Source: Chlamydiota bacterium (GTDB lineage: Bacteria; Chlamydiota; Chlamydiia; Chlamydiales; Parachlamydiaceae). From it: a stretch of DNA of 64,000 bases. Position 1 is the first letter of the stretch. Each line of letters starts with the position of its first letter. Location of the stretch: assembly GCA_013287815.1 (NCBI GenBank), contig JABDDC010000004.1, forward strand, positions 16,970 through 80,969, in the 5' to 3' direction. Shown piece after piece: positions 32,998 to 42,396 of the stretch. The position numbers and the translations under genes were made by a program. Under the pieces are notes generated by a model, which searched no databases, was not told where the DNA came from, and was given only the letters and a program-made list of their open reading frames with translations.

Positions 32998-35076
32998 TTA
33001 TTTGATCCAGAAGATGTTGGAGGCAGGTTCGCCCACATTGGCACCGGGGATCAGGTCTTGATGGTCTGCCGGGATGAAAACATTTTGGAGATAATCGCGG
33101 TAGACAAAGTTCGTCTTAGGGACGTAGAGAAATGCGTAGGGCGCTTCATCGTAGAGGATCTGATCGAATTTGTGGAAGAGTTCAATTCTTTTATCCTCAT
33201 CATATTCATATTCCAGGGAATCGATGATGCCATCGATCTCTTTATTGCTGAATCCAATTGCATTTGAGGAGCCCCTTTCTCCGCTAGTGTACCAGAGCTG
33301 TCGTGGATCTTCGGGAGGAGTGCCTAGTCCCCAGGCTAGATTGACTGAGTCGAAGTTTCGGTCTTCAAATATTTTAGACATGTCGGCCAATTCCACTCCA
33401 TTTGGAATGCATGAGATGCCGATCTTTTTAAGAGCAGTGGATATATATTCGCAGATGGCTTTGGAGTTGGGATTTTTGACATAGTAATTCAAACTAAACT
33501 GAAAGGGTACTTGTTTGCCGTCGATCTCTTTTGTCAGGATGCCGCTGCCGGTGCTGTCAATCCATCCCTCCGCGTTCAGAATTTCCAGGGCCTTGTCTGG
33601 ATCAAATGGATAGGGCTTGATGCTGGGATCGTAGGAAGGGGACAACGGGAAAAACATACCGGTGGTTTGAATGCCCATTCCATTGAGGTTTTGTTTGATG
33701 ATCCTTTCACGATCAATCGCCATGGTCAATGCCTTGCGAACTCGTTTATTTTTAAAATAGGGCTTAGATTCATTCCAGCCGATATAGCTGAAGATACGGC
33801 TCAGGTAATTCAGCCGCTTTATTCCACTGCCTTCCTGTTGCTGTTTTTTATATGGTTCGCTATTTTCAAAGGCCAGTAAGTCTGACAGCTGGAATGGGAG
33901 AATGACGTAAGAGTCTAGCGACCCTTGTTTAAACTCTTCCCAGATTCCATCCAAAGAGCTCTTAAAAACAATAATGTAGGAATTGACCAGGACGGCCCAT
34001 GGGTTGAAATAGTCTGGGTTGCGTTTGAACCTGATTTCACGATCGGTCATGCCGTCGAAAATCCAGGCACCGCAGCCGACGATCACATTATTTGCCCAGT
34101 GATGAGAGAAATTTTGCGCCCAAAGGAGATTGTTGCGATAGGTATTCGGATCTGAATCATCTTCGATGATCTTTTTGCCATTGGCAAAGTATTGGTAGAC
34201 AAAACGTGGTAGAGGGCTAAGGCTGGCTGTAAGAACTTTCGATCTGTATATGGGCCTATTCACAATTTTTCCGTCCTTGTCTTGGACAGGATGGGCTTTC
34301 CATCTGACTGTAAAGGTAAAGTCATCGATGACCTTGAATTCCTCAACATCGGCAAGTTCATTCCTGAATGTGACAGCTGATTGTTCTTCCACTCCTTTAT
34401 TCATGCCGGCATCGAAATAAAATTTAAAGTCGTGTGCAGTCACCTGGTGCTTTTGCAAAAATTGGGGTGCCAATGTCACATTGTCGCCAAAAAAGGTTTG
34501 CTTTAGCGGGGTCCAGTACATATTTTCGCGCAGTTTAAACCAATATTCCTCTTGACCTTGTTCATTCTTCCGGATGACCATGGCCACGGCTGCTCCGGGA
34601 GTATATGTTTCATAGATGCCCACTTTTTGATTGGCTAAAGTAGGTATGCATAAGCCATTCCATTCGACAACCTGCGCCCAGCTGCTGAAGGGCTGCAGGC
34701 TATCCGGTTTACCAACAGTCCCATCCCTTCTTTGCCCATGTGGTTTGAAATTTTTGCCTAGCATTTCAGGAAGGGTTTTCTCGTAGAAGGGATCGGGTGT
34801 GAGCAGATTATTTTCGTAGACGATTTCTTTGGAGGGCTTTCTTTGTTCGGGGTTGGCGCTGTTGGCTTGTGATGGGTTGTTGACTGCTTCTTGCAGCTTG
34901 TCGCTTTCAGACTGCATTTGATAGAGATCTTTTTTGATCTCTTCCAATTCTTCGCGAGCGGTGATGAGTTTTTCCTCTACAATCAGTGATGACCAATAAA
35001 TCATGATTAAAAAGAACAAAATGCCAACGGTTAATGCGAGGCGGAAAATGTAAAGGAAAAGCGGTTCTTTTTTCAT
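32998..35076 (-). CDS. oppA: Oligopeptide-binding protein OppA, membrane anchored
   Basis: A 692-residue family 5 solute-binding protein. Instead of a lipobox it has an uncleaved-looking helix (about 8-32, FRLALTVGILFFLIMIYWSS) followed by a short coiled coil (33-70), then the SBP domain: HDFKFYFDAGMN, RFKRNPDYFNPW, VRKALTMAIDRERII. It captures peptides for OppBC. Fourth in a minus-strand run oppA-oppB-oppC-mutY, with the SafE-like gene just upstream (shared base at 35076). Confidence 0.9.
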   Translation of the reverse strand: MKKEPLFLYIFRLALTVGILFFLIMIYWSSLIVEEKLITAREELEEIKKDLYQMQSESDKLQEAVNNPSQANSANPEQRKPSKEIVYENNLLTPDPFYEKTLPEMLGKNFKPHGQRRDGTVGKPDSLQPFSSWAQVVEWNGLCIPTLANQKVGIYETYTPGAAVAMVIRKNEQGQEEYWFKLRENMYWTPLKQTFFGDNVTLAPQFLQKHQVTAHDFKFYFDAGMNKGVEEQSAVTFRNELADVEEFKVIDDFTFTVRWKAHPVQDKDGKIVNRPIYRSKVLTASLSPLPRFVYQYFANGKKIIEDDSDPNTYRNNLLWAQNFSHHWANNVIVGCGAWIFDGMTDREIRFKRNPDYFNPWAVLVNSYIIVFKSSLDGIWEEFKQGSLDSYVILPFQLSDLLAFENSEPYKKQQQEGSGIKRLNYLSRIFSYIGWNESKPYFKNKRVRKALTMAIDRERIIKQNLNGMGIQTTGMFFPLSPSYDPSIKPYPFDPDKALEILNAEGWIDSTGSGILTKEIDGKQVPFQFSLNYYVKNPNSKAICEYISTALKKIGISCIPNGVELADMSKIFEDRNFDSVNLAWGLGTPPEDPRQLWYTSGERGSSNAIGFSNKEIDGIIDSLEYEYDEDKRIELFHKFDQILYDEAPYAFLYVPKTNFVYRDYLQNVFIPADHQDLIPGANVGEPASNIFWIK

Positions 35077-35768
35077 TAGAAGATGACGATATGGTAAGAG
35101 GGTGAAGAGTCAGGGTTTAATATCCAGTGGGAGATCCATCCCATATCGGCGAAGCCGCGAAAGCAGGCCAGCAGGCCGATGGCGATAGAGGTGATTCCCA
35201 GGACAGTATCAGTATAACTTTTGAGCCACTTAAAGAGGGTCCGCGCATGCATGGCAAGGAAAAGCGAGGGAGTGGTCAGCAATGCCAAAGCAAATCCGTT
35301 GAAGAGCCCTGTGAGGGCATCGCCGGTCAATGCGCAAGCCGAAAAGACGATTAACGATTGTCCACAGGGCAGGGCTACGGTGAAAAACCCGAAGAAGAAG
35401 GTTGACCATCCGGTATCTTTTAGCATCAGCAATGACAATTTTTGGTTTAGCTGTCCCATCCATCTCCATTGGTTGACTTGCCCGAATTCAAACCAGGAAA
35501 AAAGGGTATTCAATCCAATTCCCAAGATCAAGATCCCACCGGCGATGCTCATGATCGCCGCCAAATAATATTCATGAAGATAAAGATATAACACAGCTCC
35601 CAATTCTCCTGCCACTAGTCCGGCAAGACTGAAGGAAATGATCCTTCCAATAAAGTAAAAGTATCGGAAGCGGTGCTGTCCGATCATCATGACTAAAGGG
35701 CCGCACATACCCAAGCAATGGATATTTCCAAACAGATAAAGGGGAAGTAGCATGAAGAAAAGTGTCAT
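35076..35768 (-). CDS. SafE/UreH-like membrane protein
   Basis: A 230-residue membrane protein with six or seven helices and the family start GNIHCLGMCGPLVM (residues 14-27), including the CxxxC pair, and a second CG motif in VALPCGQSLIVFSAC. The pattern matches the TauE/SafE and UreH-like group that occurs with DsbD- and cytochrome-assembly genes, where it handles thiols or metals. Overlaps oppA at one end and the small gene upstream by four bases. Exact substrate unknown. Confidence 0.75.
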   Translation of the reverse strand: MTLFFMLLPLYLFGNIHCLGMCGPLVMMIGQHRFRYFYFIGRIISFSLAGLVAGELGAVLYLYLHEYYLAAIMSIAGGILILGIGLNTLFSWFEFGQVNQWRWMGQLNQKLSLLMLKDTGWSTFFFGFFTVALPCGQSLIVFSACALTGDALTGLFNGFALALLTTPSLFLAMHARTLFKWLKSYTDTVLGITSIAIGLLACFRGFADMGWISHWILNPDSSPSYHIVIF

Positions 35769-35941
35769 GGAGACGTCACATCTCCATTTTGTTTAGTTTG
35801 CTCCAGCCTCTTCTGATGAATCTTGGACATGTCTAATCCAAGCGATCCTGAGCTGCGTCCAAAAGCAATGAAAGTGACGTATATCATAATCCCAAAGAAG
35901 AGGATTAAAACCCCTTTAGATACATAATGAATCCAGTGCAT
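35765..35941 (-). CDS. 58-residue single-helix membrane peptide, CcoQ-like candidate
   Basis: A short gene giving 58 residues: MHWIHYVSKG, a hydrophobic helix (11-28, VLILFFGIMIYVTFIAFG), then a polar basic tail ending TSP. AAGGAAA lies eight bases upstream of the ATG and the TGA stop overlaps the next ATG (ATGA), strong signs of a real coupled gene. Size and layout resemble CcoQ/FixQ of cbb3 oxidases, and SafE-like genes occur near cco genes, but no oxidase genes are in view. Confidence 0.6.
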   Translation of the reverse strand: MHWIHYVSKGVLILFFGIMIYVTFIAFGRSSGSLGLDMSKIHQKRLEQTKQNGDVTSP

Positions 35942-36043
35942 GTTCTTATTTCCTTAAAACCACGCATTGTATGAAAAATGAAATTTCAAGTAACGAATTA
36001 TTCTGTTTAGTGATAATAAATTGTTAAGATGTGCTTACGAAGT

Positions 36044-36149
36044 AGAAAGGGACATATGGGACGAATGGGACGAATGGGACGAATGGGACGAATGGGACGA
36101 TATGTCCCATTTGTCCTATAAGTCCCATTCGTCCCATATGTCCCTTTCT
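36044..36149. repeat. Palindrome with tandem GGGACGAAT units
   Basis: The 406-base gap before glgP has no gene. It holds four tandem GGGACGAAT units (36058 onward) within a palindrome whose arms are AGAAAGGGACATATGGGACG at 36044 and its complement ending at 36149. Unit length of nine bases without spacers excludes CRISPR. Confidence 0.8.
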
Positions 36150-36242
36150 GTATGCCTTGTTTCCATTATTTAGTGATTCGAAATTTTGGAAAAGATGCTT
36201 CAATTCCTTGTTTCCAGGGATAGTCTGTTGCTTATCCTGTAA

Positions 36243-36274
36243 AATGACGATAAGTACCTACTCCGAATCTCAGG
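36243..36274. repeat. Dispersed repeat copy upstream of glgP
   Basis: A 32-base sequence starting AATGACGATAAGTACC that is the exact reverse complement of 22905-22936; a shorter copy lies at 23114-23134. It sits 73 bases before the glgP start. Confidence 0.9.
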
Positions 36275-36347
36275 CATGAACCGAAAACCTTTTTAAATAA
36301 TTGCGTCTATGCTAAGTTAAAAATAAATATAGATACATAGAGCTATT

Positions 36348-38906
36348 ATGAATGATGTCAACATTGAACAGTTAGCGGAAGAGTTAATCAAGAGGATCAA
36401 ATCCCATTTGATTAATAATTTAGGCCGGACAGCCGACGAAGCCGATTCTAGCGAGTTTTATAGCGCTTTTTGTTATGCCATTCGTGAAGAGACGATGATT
36501 AACTGGTTGGCCACTACTAGATCTTTTTCCAGGCAAAGCTCCCGCATGCTCTATTATTTTTCAATGGAGTATCTGCCGGGCCGCTTTTTCATGAATAATA
36601 TAACCAATTTGTGTTCCTTGGATGTTGTCAGGCTGGTGATGTTTAAGATGAACCGCAACTTCCGGGATATTATCCGCTGCGAAGATGATCCGGGACTTGG
36701 CAACGGCGGCCTGGGAAGGCTGGCTTCATGCCTTCTTGACTCTATGGCGACTCATCACTATCCGGCGATGGCTTATGGAATCAGATACCAATATGGAATT
36801 TTCGAACAGCAGATCTGGGATGGCGTCCAGATTGAGGCGCCCGACAGCTGGCTGTTGAATGAAAACCCTTGGGAATTCCGCGGGGACAAGCGGCGTGTCC
36901 ATGTTAAGTATTGTGGCACACCGAAAGCAATAGTCAATATCCATGGCGACGAGATCATGGAATTGGACAATGCTGAAGAGGTAGGAGCGCTGCCCTATGA
37001 TTATCCCATTGTAGGATTTAGTAAAAATAAGAATTTTTCAGTTTTGACATTGCGTCTATGGTCGACGAAGGATTCGCCGCGCAATTTTCAACTACAGAAA
37101 TTCAATGCCGGCCGGCTTGACCAGGCAGCTGAAAACACCACTTTGAGCGATCTCCTTTATCCCAATGATAACACTGATATGGGCAAAAGGATCCGTCTAA
37201 AGCAAGAATTCTTGTTGGTCTCGGCTTCGATTCAGGATATGATCCGCCACTATATGGTTCACAACACCAATTTTAGGCAGTTTGCCGACAAGATCCGCAT
37301 CCAGATCAACGATACCCATCCTTCTTTGGTCATTGCCGAGATGATGCGCCTTTTGATGAAGGAGCATGACCTTCCTTGGAAGACAGCCTTTGAGATCACG
37401 CAGACATGCACAGGCTACACCAACCACACCATCCTAAGCGAGGCTTTGGAGCAATGGGACAAAAATCTCTTTTACTACCTGCTGCCAAGGCAGTATCGGA
37501 TTATAGAAAGATTGAATCAGGAATTCTGCAATAAGGTCAGATCTAAATTCTCTCAAGACGAGGCACGCGTGCAACGCATGTCGATCATTGAAAACGACAA
37601 AGTGCGTATGGCCCATCTGGCCATTATCGGCTCGCATAAGGTCAATGGGGTTGCTAAGATGCACTCAGAGATCCTTAAAAGCAGTGTCTTTAAAGATTTC
37701 TACGAGATGTATCCCGACCGTTTTGTCAATGTCACCAACGGCGTTACCCAAAGAAGATGGCTGCTGGAATGCAATCAAGAGCTGGCCAAATTCATTACCA
37801 AACGAATTGGCGATGAATGGGTCACCAATTTTTTCAAGATCAAAGAGTTAGCCAATTTCGCAAAAGATCCTGAAACGATCAAAGAATTTATGGAGATCAA
37901 ACGGAAAAATAAACTCCGCCTGATCGAATTTTTAAACCGTGAAAATAAGCTCAGGGATAATTCTGGAAGCTTTTCTTCTCCTCCGCCATTGATTGATATC
38001 GACTCCCTGTTTGACGTACAGGTAAAACGAATTCATGAGTACAAAAGGCAGCTGTTGAATGCCCTGCATCTGATAATGCTATATCAGGAGATTTCGCAGA
38101 ATCCGCAGCATGATCGGATCAAACGGACAGTCATCATCGGCGGCAAGGCGGCGGCCGGCTACGAAACAGCCAAGGAGATCATCCGGCTCATCTGGTGCAT
38201 CGGCCGTAAAATTAATCGCGATCCCACCGTATCGGGATTGATTAAAGTCGTCTTCGTTGAGAATTATAATGTCACCAAAGCGGAGTTAATCATTCCTGCT
38301 GCCGACCTCTCGGAGCAGATTTCTACGGCCGGTACCGAAGCCTCCGGAACGGGAAACATGAAGATGGCCATGAATGGCGCTCTGACAATTGGAACGCGCG
38401 ACGGCGCTAACATTGAGATGGAAGAGGAGATCACTTCACAATGGTGGCCATTCGCTTTTGGAGCCAATGCCGAGCAAATTAAAGAATTACATAACAATAA
38501 CTCATACAATCCGAGACAGATCTACGAATCTAATGACAAGATCAGGCATGCCGTCGATGCATTGCGTGACCGCACCTTCGCTCAAACGGAAGAAGAGAAT
38601 CAGGTCTTCGGGGATCTATATCATAAATTGATCGAGATGCATTATGGAGGTCCGCCGGACCGCTATTTCACCCTCTTGGATCTGCAAAGCTATTATGAAA
38701 CGCAACAGAAAGTTGAAAAATTCTATAAAGACCCTATCCTGTGGGCAGAATATGCCATCCATAATATTGCCGGCATGGGCAAGTTTTCTTCAGATAATTC
38801 TGTCCATACCTATGCTAATTTAATCTGGGATATTAAGCCCTGTCCGATTGTTCAAGAAATTCTTGATAAAGTTAAATATGATTATCAGATAACAAATAGG
38901 CCTTAA
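36348..38906 (+). CDS. glgP: Glycogen phosphorylase
   Basis: The 852-residue protein has the glycogen/maltodextrin phosphorylase hallmarks: EDDPGLGNGGLGRLASC, INDTHPSLVIAEMMR, VKRIHEYKRQLLN and the PLP site EASGTGNMKMAMNGALTIGT with the Schiff-base lysine (the usual KFxxNG here reads KMAMNG). It releases glucose 1-phosphate from alpha-1,4-glucan. In C. trachomatis glycogen enzymes are reported to work in the inclusion lumen; whether this one is secreted cannot be read here. Linked metabolically with glgC at 45.9 kb. Confidence 0.96.
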   Translation: MNDVNIEQLAEELIKRIKSHLINNLGRTADEADSSEFYSAFCYAIREETMINWLATTRSFSRQSSRMLYYFSMEYLPGRFFMNNITNLCSLDVVRLVMFKMNRNFRDIIRCEDDPGLGNGGLGRLASCLLDSMATHHYPAMAYGIRYQYGIFEQQIWDGVQIEAPDSWLLNENPWEFRGDKRRVHVKYCGTPKAIVNIHGDEIMELDNAEEVGALPYDYPIVGFSKNKNFSVLTLRLWSTKDSPRNFQLQKFNAGRLDQAAENTTLSDLLYPNDNTDMGKRIRLKQEFLLVSASIQDMIRHYMVHNTNFRQFADKIRIQINDTHPSLVIAEMMRLLMKEHDLPWKTAFEITQTCTGYTNHTILSEALEQWDKNLFYYLLPRQYRIIERLNQEFCNKVRSKFSQDEARVQRMSIIENDKVRMAHLAIIGSHKVNGVAKMHSEILKSSVFKDFYEMYPDRFVNVTNGVTQRRWLLECNQELAKFITKRIGDEWVTNFFKIKELANFAKDPETIKEFMEIKRKNKLRLIEFLNRENKLRDNSGSFSSPPPLIDIDSLFDVQVKRIHEYKRQLLNALHLIMLYQEISQNPQHDRIKRTVIIGGKAAAGYETAKEIIRLIWCIGRKINRDPTVSGLIKVVFVENYNVTKAELIIPAADLSEQISTAGTEASGTGNMKMAMNGALTIGTRDGANIEMEEEITSQWWPFAFGANAEQIKELHNNNSYNPRQIYESNDKIRHAVDALRDRTFAQTEEENQVFGDLYHKLIEMHYGGPPDRYFTLLDLQSYYETQQKVEKFYKDPILWAEYAIHNIAGMGKFSSDNSVHTYANLIWDIKPCPIVQEILDKVKYDYQITNRP

Positions 38907-38944
38907 TCCTAATAGTTCACGAGGTTGATTGAGTGTAGAGGGTT

Positions 38945-39067
38945 GCTATTCTCCAGTCGCCCTACGCTATCGCTCCGGGCTCTTTTTTGCTTTTATCTTA
39001 TACCCATAGCTTCCTTTGGTCGCTATGGGCTATTCACCGGTCGCTCTCAGCTATCGCTCCGAGCTCT
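38945..39067. repeat. Two direct repeat units with hairpin spacer
   Basis: The 298-base gap after glgP contains two 39-base direct repeats, 38945-38983 and 39029-39067 (GCTATTC-CC-GTCGC...GCTATCGCTCCG-GCTCT), with a small hairpin CCCATAGC/GCTATGGG between them (39003-39029). The rest is AT-rich and probably holds the promoter of the next gene. Confidence 0.7.
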
Positions 39068-39204
39068 GCATGAATAATATTATTTCATTAAAGTCAATAG
39101 ATTAATAATAAATGATATTAATCATATTAATCATATTATAAACTTAATTTAAATTATGTTATAATACGTAATAGAGCTATGTAAGATTATAAATAGGTGT
39201 ACAT

Positions 39205-41814
39205 ATGACATCTAGTGCAAGCGGTTCTAATCATTTTAATTCAGCCACCCAAGCATCTAGCATAAGCCAATCTTCAGAGGTTAAACCGAGCACGGCTCTC
39301 TCAGGTCTTACAAGTCAGACTAATAATGGGCATCGCTTCAATACTGCCCTCCTACCTGCAGCCCCAAAAGTAAGTTCATGCACTTCTTCTATACTCAATC
39401 ACTCAAATCTCATTGATAATGAAACCCTCTCTCCTCATGCTCATATTTTCTTGATGCCTCCTTCCGGTAATACGAGACGACTTTCAGCTGTCTTCAGCCG
39501 AACTTTATCCCCATTTCAAGATGATGAGCCCTTTTCCGGCTCATTAAATGTAAGTACATCTAGGCGTTCATCTGATTCAAAAGAAAGCCGAGGAACCCCA
39601 GATAGATTCTCGCTATTTTCGGATGAAACACACAGTCCATCTCCACCCATTGATCATCGAAGGAACTCCTCATTAGTCAATACGCCACAAGATCTTTCCC
39701 TTCCTTCAATAACTCGGAATAGAAGAAGTTCTTCTTCTGTTTTTGGATTCGATCAAGGAGTATTAAAGAAATTGGAGTCAAAGGAAGCAAGCAAAGCAAA
39801 AATTCCTGAAGGAATTGAACATAAGGTCAGTGCTTGGCTTAAGGAAAATGAAGCCACTCTGAAAATTGATTCCAATCGAGTTAGTTATGAAGAGAAGGAT
39901 ATTCACAAAGCGATTGAAGCATTTAAAACGGAATGCCAATGCAGTTGGAAAGAGATGAAGCATAGATGGGGGAGCGACCCTTCAAAGTTGATCCCTCTCC
40001 AAATCATTAACGATTTACGTAAAATGGAAATCAAAGAAATTACTGTCATTGTCCAAGGCAGATATCAGGGATTAAAGGTTCTCAACGCAGGTAGCTCCGA
40101 TCTCACGTCCGATTGCGACCTTTCTCTAGGACTCGAAAATGATAGGGGAAAAGAAATAGACGCCGTCGCAACCTATCGTCAAGTCTTTGCAGAGAGAGGA
40201 TGGGGGGCAAGCTCTGCCTATATTTTCGACAATAATTCCTATACCCAATTCTACATCGAACAACTCAATAACTTTGAAAACCAACTCGACCAGCAAAATA
40301 TGCAAAATACGATGAGCCTTGTAATGTTTGCCCGTAATGCAGGCCCCGCAAATTGGGAAGCTTTAAAGACCTCGCTACTTAAAGAAGCCGATCCAACAAC
40401 CGGTAAGGAACTTGAAAAACAGTTTGTCATCGTTGAAAGCATGGTCCATGAACTTCAATTCGTAAATGATAACGAAACCCTTAAGGAAGGTATTAAAGAT
40501 GATGGATCCAACTCTATAAAAAACAACCCGGATATGGCCTCGCAAATTAGAATCAAAAATCCCGATCTAATCATAAAGGTGGATGGCCAACTTGAAGTTA
40601 AATTTAAAACTATGGTCAAGGAAACTATCGAAGCTCGAGTCGAACTCAATGCAAATATAGAAAAAATGCAAAAAACAGTAGACCCAGGTGATTGCCTAAA
40701 TATTTATAAAGAAATCTTAGGTATTGCCTCCAAGTTTATGAATGAAGAGATAGCTCGATTAAAAGATCAAAAGACGAATACTACCGCAGAATCGGCACGT
40801 ATCGGGGAGTTAGATCCCAAAAAAGCGACGCCACTAAGGGAGTATTCAACAGAAATTACAAGAAATATACAGGTTCTTGAACGTGACTTAATTGCCTTTA
40901 ATAACATCTCATCAATTGATAGCGATTCATTTTCAACATCGGTAAAGGAATGGGGGGAAATAACATCGGAGATTAAGGATATTAAGCAAAAGCTAAGAAT
41001 AATCAACGACCTTCCTTTAACATTACATATGCTTAAAGATCAGAAAATTAGATTGAATAATTCTCTGAATGGGGGAAATGTTGAAAAGACAATGGGAAAA
41101 CTGGCAGATGTAGAAGATAAGATCAGCAATGTATCGCTTCAGATGCACGGTGTCGAGGATAAATCAAAAGAACTCAAAGATAAGTTAATAGAATTGAATG
41201 ATAAGTTAGATGATTTGAATGCAGAAGATAAGATGAGGTTAGATTTTTTACTTATTATTTCTGACAGGATGCAAAATGCCATAGAACTTAATTCAATGAA
41301 AGCCCAATGCTTTGCTCAAGAGGCCCATGTAACATCCGGTGCGATTGGATTTGTCGTCAACGATATACAAATGGAAGAATTACATGCTCGTAATATTAAC
41401 GGCTACTCTCAAGCAGTCAATGAATTAATGGGATTTTACCATGCCCATCAAGCTCATTCAGAGACTCCGCATGGAAAAATGATTGAGGTCTCCAAGTATG
41501 TAGGGCCTCGTTTAATGGAGGCTTATGCTAGAATGGAAATACAAGCCACATCCCAAAGGATTCCTTTCCCGGAGATTAAGGAACAAAAAGCAATAAAACA
41601 GTTTTTTAATGAATTGCTCGTACTTAGAAAATCAAAAGGGTTAACGGATGGAGATAAACAGGCCCTTGTTGAGAAACTCGGTAAACAGTACAATATGCCC
41701 TTGACAAAGGGTAGAGTGATCGATTCTAAAGCAATTGATCAGATAATGATGAATATACAAGCAAAAATAATAGCCTGGGTTAATAAATTGAGTCCAGAAG
41801 ATAGACTTGGATGA
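39205..41814 (+). CDS. Effector-like protein with RRxS repeats and nucleotidyltransferase-like motif
   Basis: An 869-residue protein without signal peptide. Residues 1-185 are Ser/Pro/Thr-rich and likely disordered, with four Arg-Arg-x-Ser sites at S94, S123, S155 and S176, the consensus of basophilic kinases such as PKA. The middle domain contains G296-SSDLTSD303-C-D305-LSL, resembling the metal-binding GS...DxD of nucleotidyltransferases, though the spacing is shorter than usual. Residues 600-770 include coiled coil (VEDKSKELKDKLIELNDKLD). An effector delivered to host cytoplasm is plausible but not shown. Followed 29 bases later by a small gene. Confidence 0.65.
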   Translation: MTSSASGSNHFNSATQASSISQSSEVKPSTALSGLTSQTNNGHRFNTALLPAAPKVSSCTSSILNHSNLIDNETLSPHAHIFLMPPSGNTRRLSAVFSRTLSPFQDDEPFSGSLNVSTSRRSSDSKESRGTPDRFSLFSDETHSPSPPIDHRRNSSLVNTPQDLSLPSITRNRRSSSSVFGFDQGVLKKLESKEASKAKIPEGIEHKVSAWLKENEATLKIDSNRVSYEEKDIHKAIEAFKTECQCSWKEMKHRWGSDPSKLIPLQIINDLRKMEIKEITVIVQGRYQGLKVLNAGSSDLTSDCDLSLGLENDRGKEIDAVATYRQVFAERGWGASSAYIFDNNSYTQFYIEQLNNFENQLDQQNMQNTMSLVMFARNAGPANWEALKTSLLKEADPTTGKELEKQFVIVESMVHELQFVNDNETLKEGIKDDGSNSIKNNPDMASQIRIKNPDLIIKVDGQLEVKFKTMVKETIEARVELNANIEKMQKTVDPGDCLNIYKEILGIASKFMNEEIARLKDQKTNTTAESARIGELDPKKATPLREYSTEITRNIQVLERDLIAFNNISSIDSDSFSTSVKEWGEITSEIKDIKQKLRIINDLPLTLHMLKDQKIRLNNSLNGGNVEKTMGKLADVEDKISNVSLQMHGVEDKSKELKDKLIELNDKLDDLNAEDKMRLDFLLIISDRMQNAIELNSMKAQCFAQEAHVTSGAIGFVVNDIQMEELHARNINGYSQAVNELMGFYHAHQAHSETPHGKMIEVSKYVGPRLMEAYARMEIQATSQRIPFPEIKEQKAIKQFFNELLVLRKSKGLTDGDKQALVEKLGKQYNMPLTKGRVIDSKAIDQIMMNIQAKIIAWVNKLSPEDRLG

Positions 41815-41843
41815 CTTAATCTTAAAAAAATAAGGAGAGAATT

Positions 41844-42227
41844 ATGGTGCATCCACTTACACATAAAGCAATTGCAGCCTATGTCTTAAATACCTCAGTA
41901 AGAAGATTACCGGACAACCCCCAATTTAATGATATACAAAAAAAAAGATTTCGCGAACTCGAAGATGCTGTCGATCTTTGTACACAAGACGTTTTTGAAG
42001 CGCTAAGTAAAGAATCATCTTTTACTTTAAAGGTAAATAATTATATTGATCTATTCGCTGGGCTCGTCCTAGCTTCAACAGGTGCATTGAAATTCGTAAT
42101 TCTGGAACTTCAGGAAAGAGGTATGGAACTTGAAGAAAGTAGCTCCAAGATTCGCTATGGAATTTTCCAAAGCACAGAATTTGAATTGGTTCGTAAACAA
42201 AAAGAAGAATCAAAGTCGAAAGAGTAG
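41844..42227 (+). CDS. Small hypothetical protein downstream of effector-like gene
   Basis: A 127-residue soluble protein with AAGGAGAGAA before the ATG. Mixed helix composition, with one hydrophobic run (YIDLFAGLVLASTGALKFVIL, about 68-88). No family recognised. Size and position immediately after a large effector-like gene fit a dedicated chaperone, but composition is not typical of acidic type III chaperones. Probably cotranscribed with 39205. Confidence 0.55.
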   Translation: MVHPLTHKAIAAYVLNTSVRRLPDNPQFNDIQKKRFRELEDAVDLCTQDVFEALSKESSFTLKVNNYIDLFAGLVLASTGALKFVILELQERGMELEESSSKIRYGIFQSTEFELVRKQKEESKSKE

Positions 42228-42396
42228 AATATGGGGGCTTGCAAGCAAAAGGGTAAGTAGGCAGGTGATTTTGAATTTCAGGTAACGCATTAGTTTATAT
42301 GCCTTTAATCGTAATAATTCATTTTATTGTAAATTTTTATTGAAAAATAATATTAATATCTCGTATTATGTTGATAATTAACGAGAAGGAATTATT

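Noticed and set aside
36058..36102. Tandem GGGACGAAT units considered as a CRISPR array
   Set aside because: Units are nine bases long with no unique spacers and lie inside a palindrome; no cas genes are present.
38945..39067. Two 39-base direct repeats considered as a degenerate CRISPR or attachment site
   Set aside because: Only two units, diverged from each other, and no integrase or cas gene nearby.
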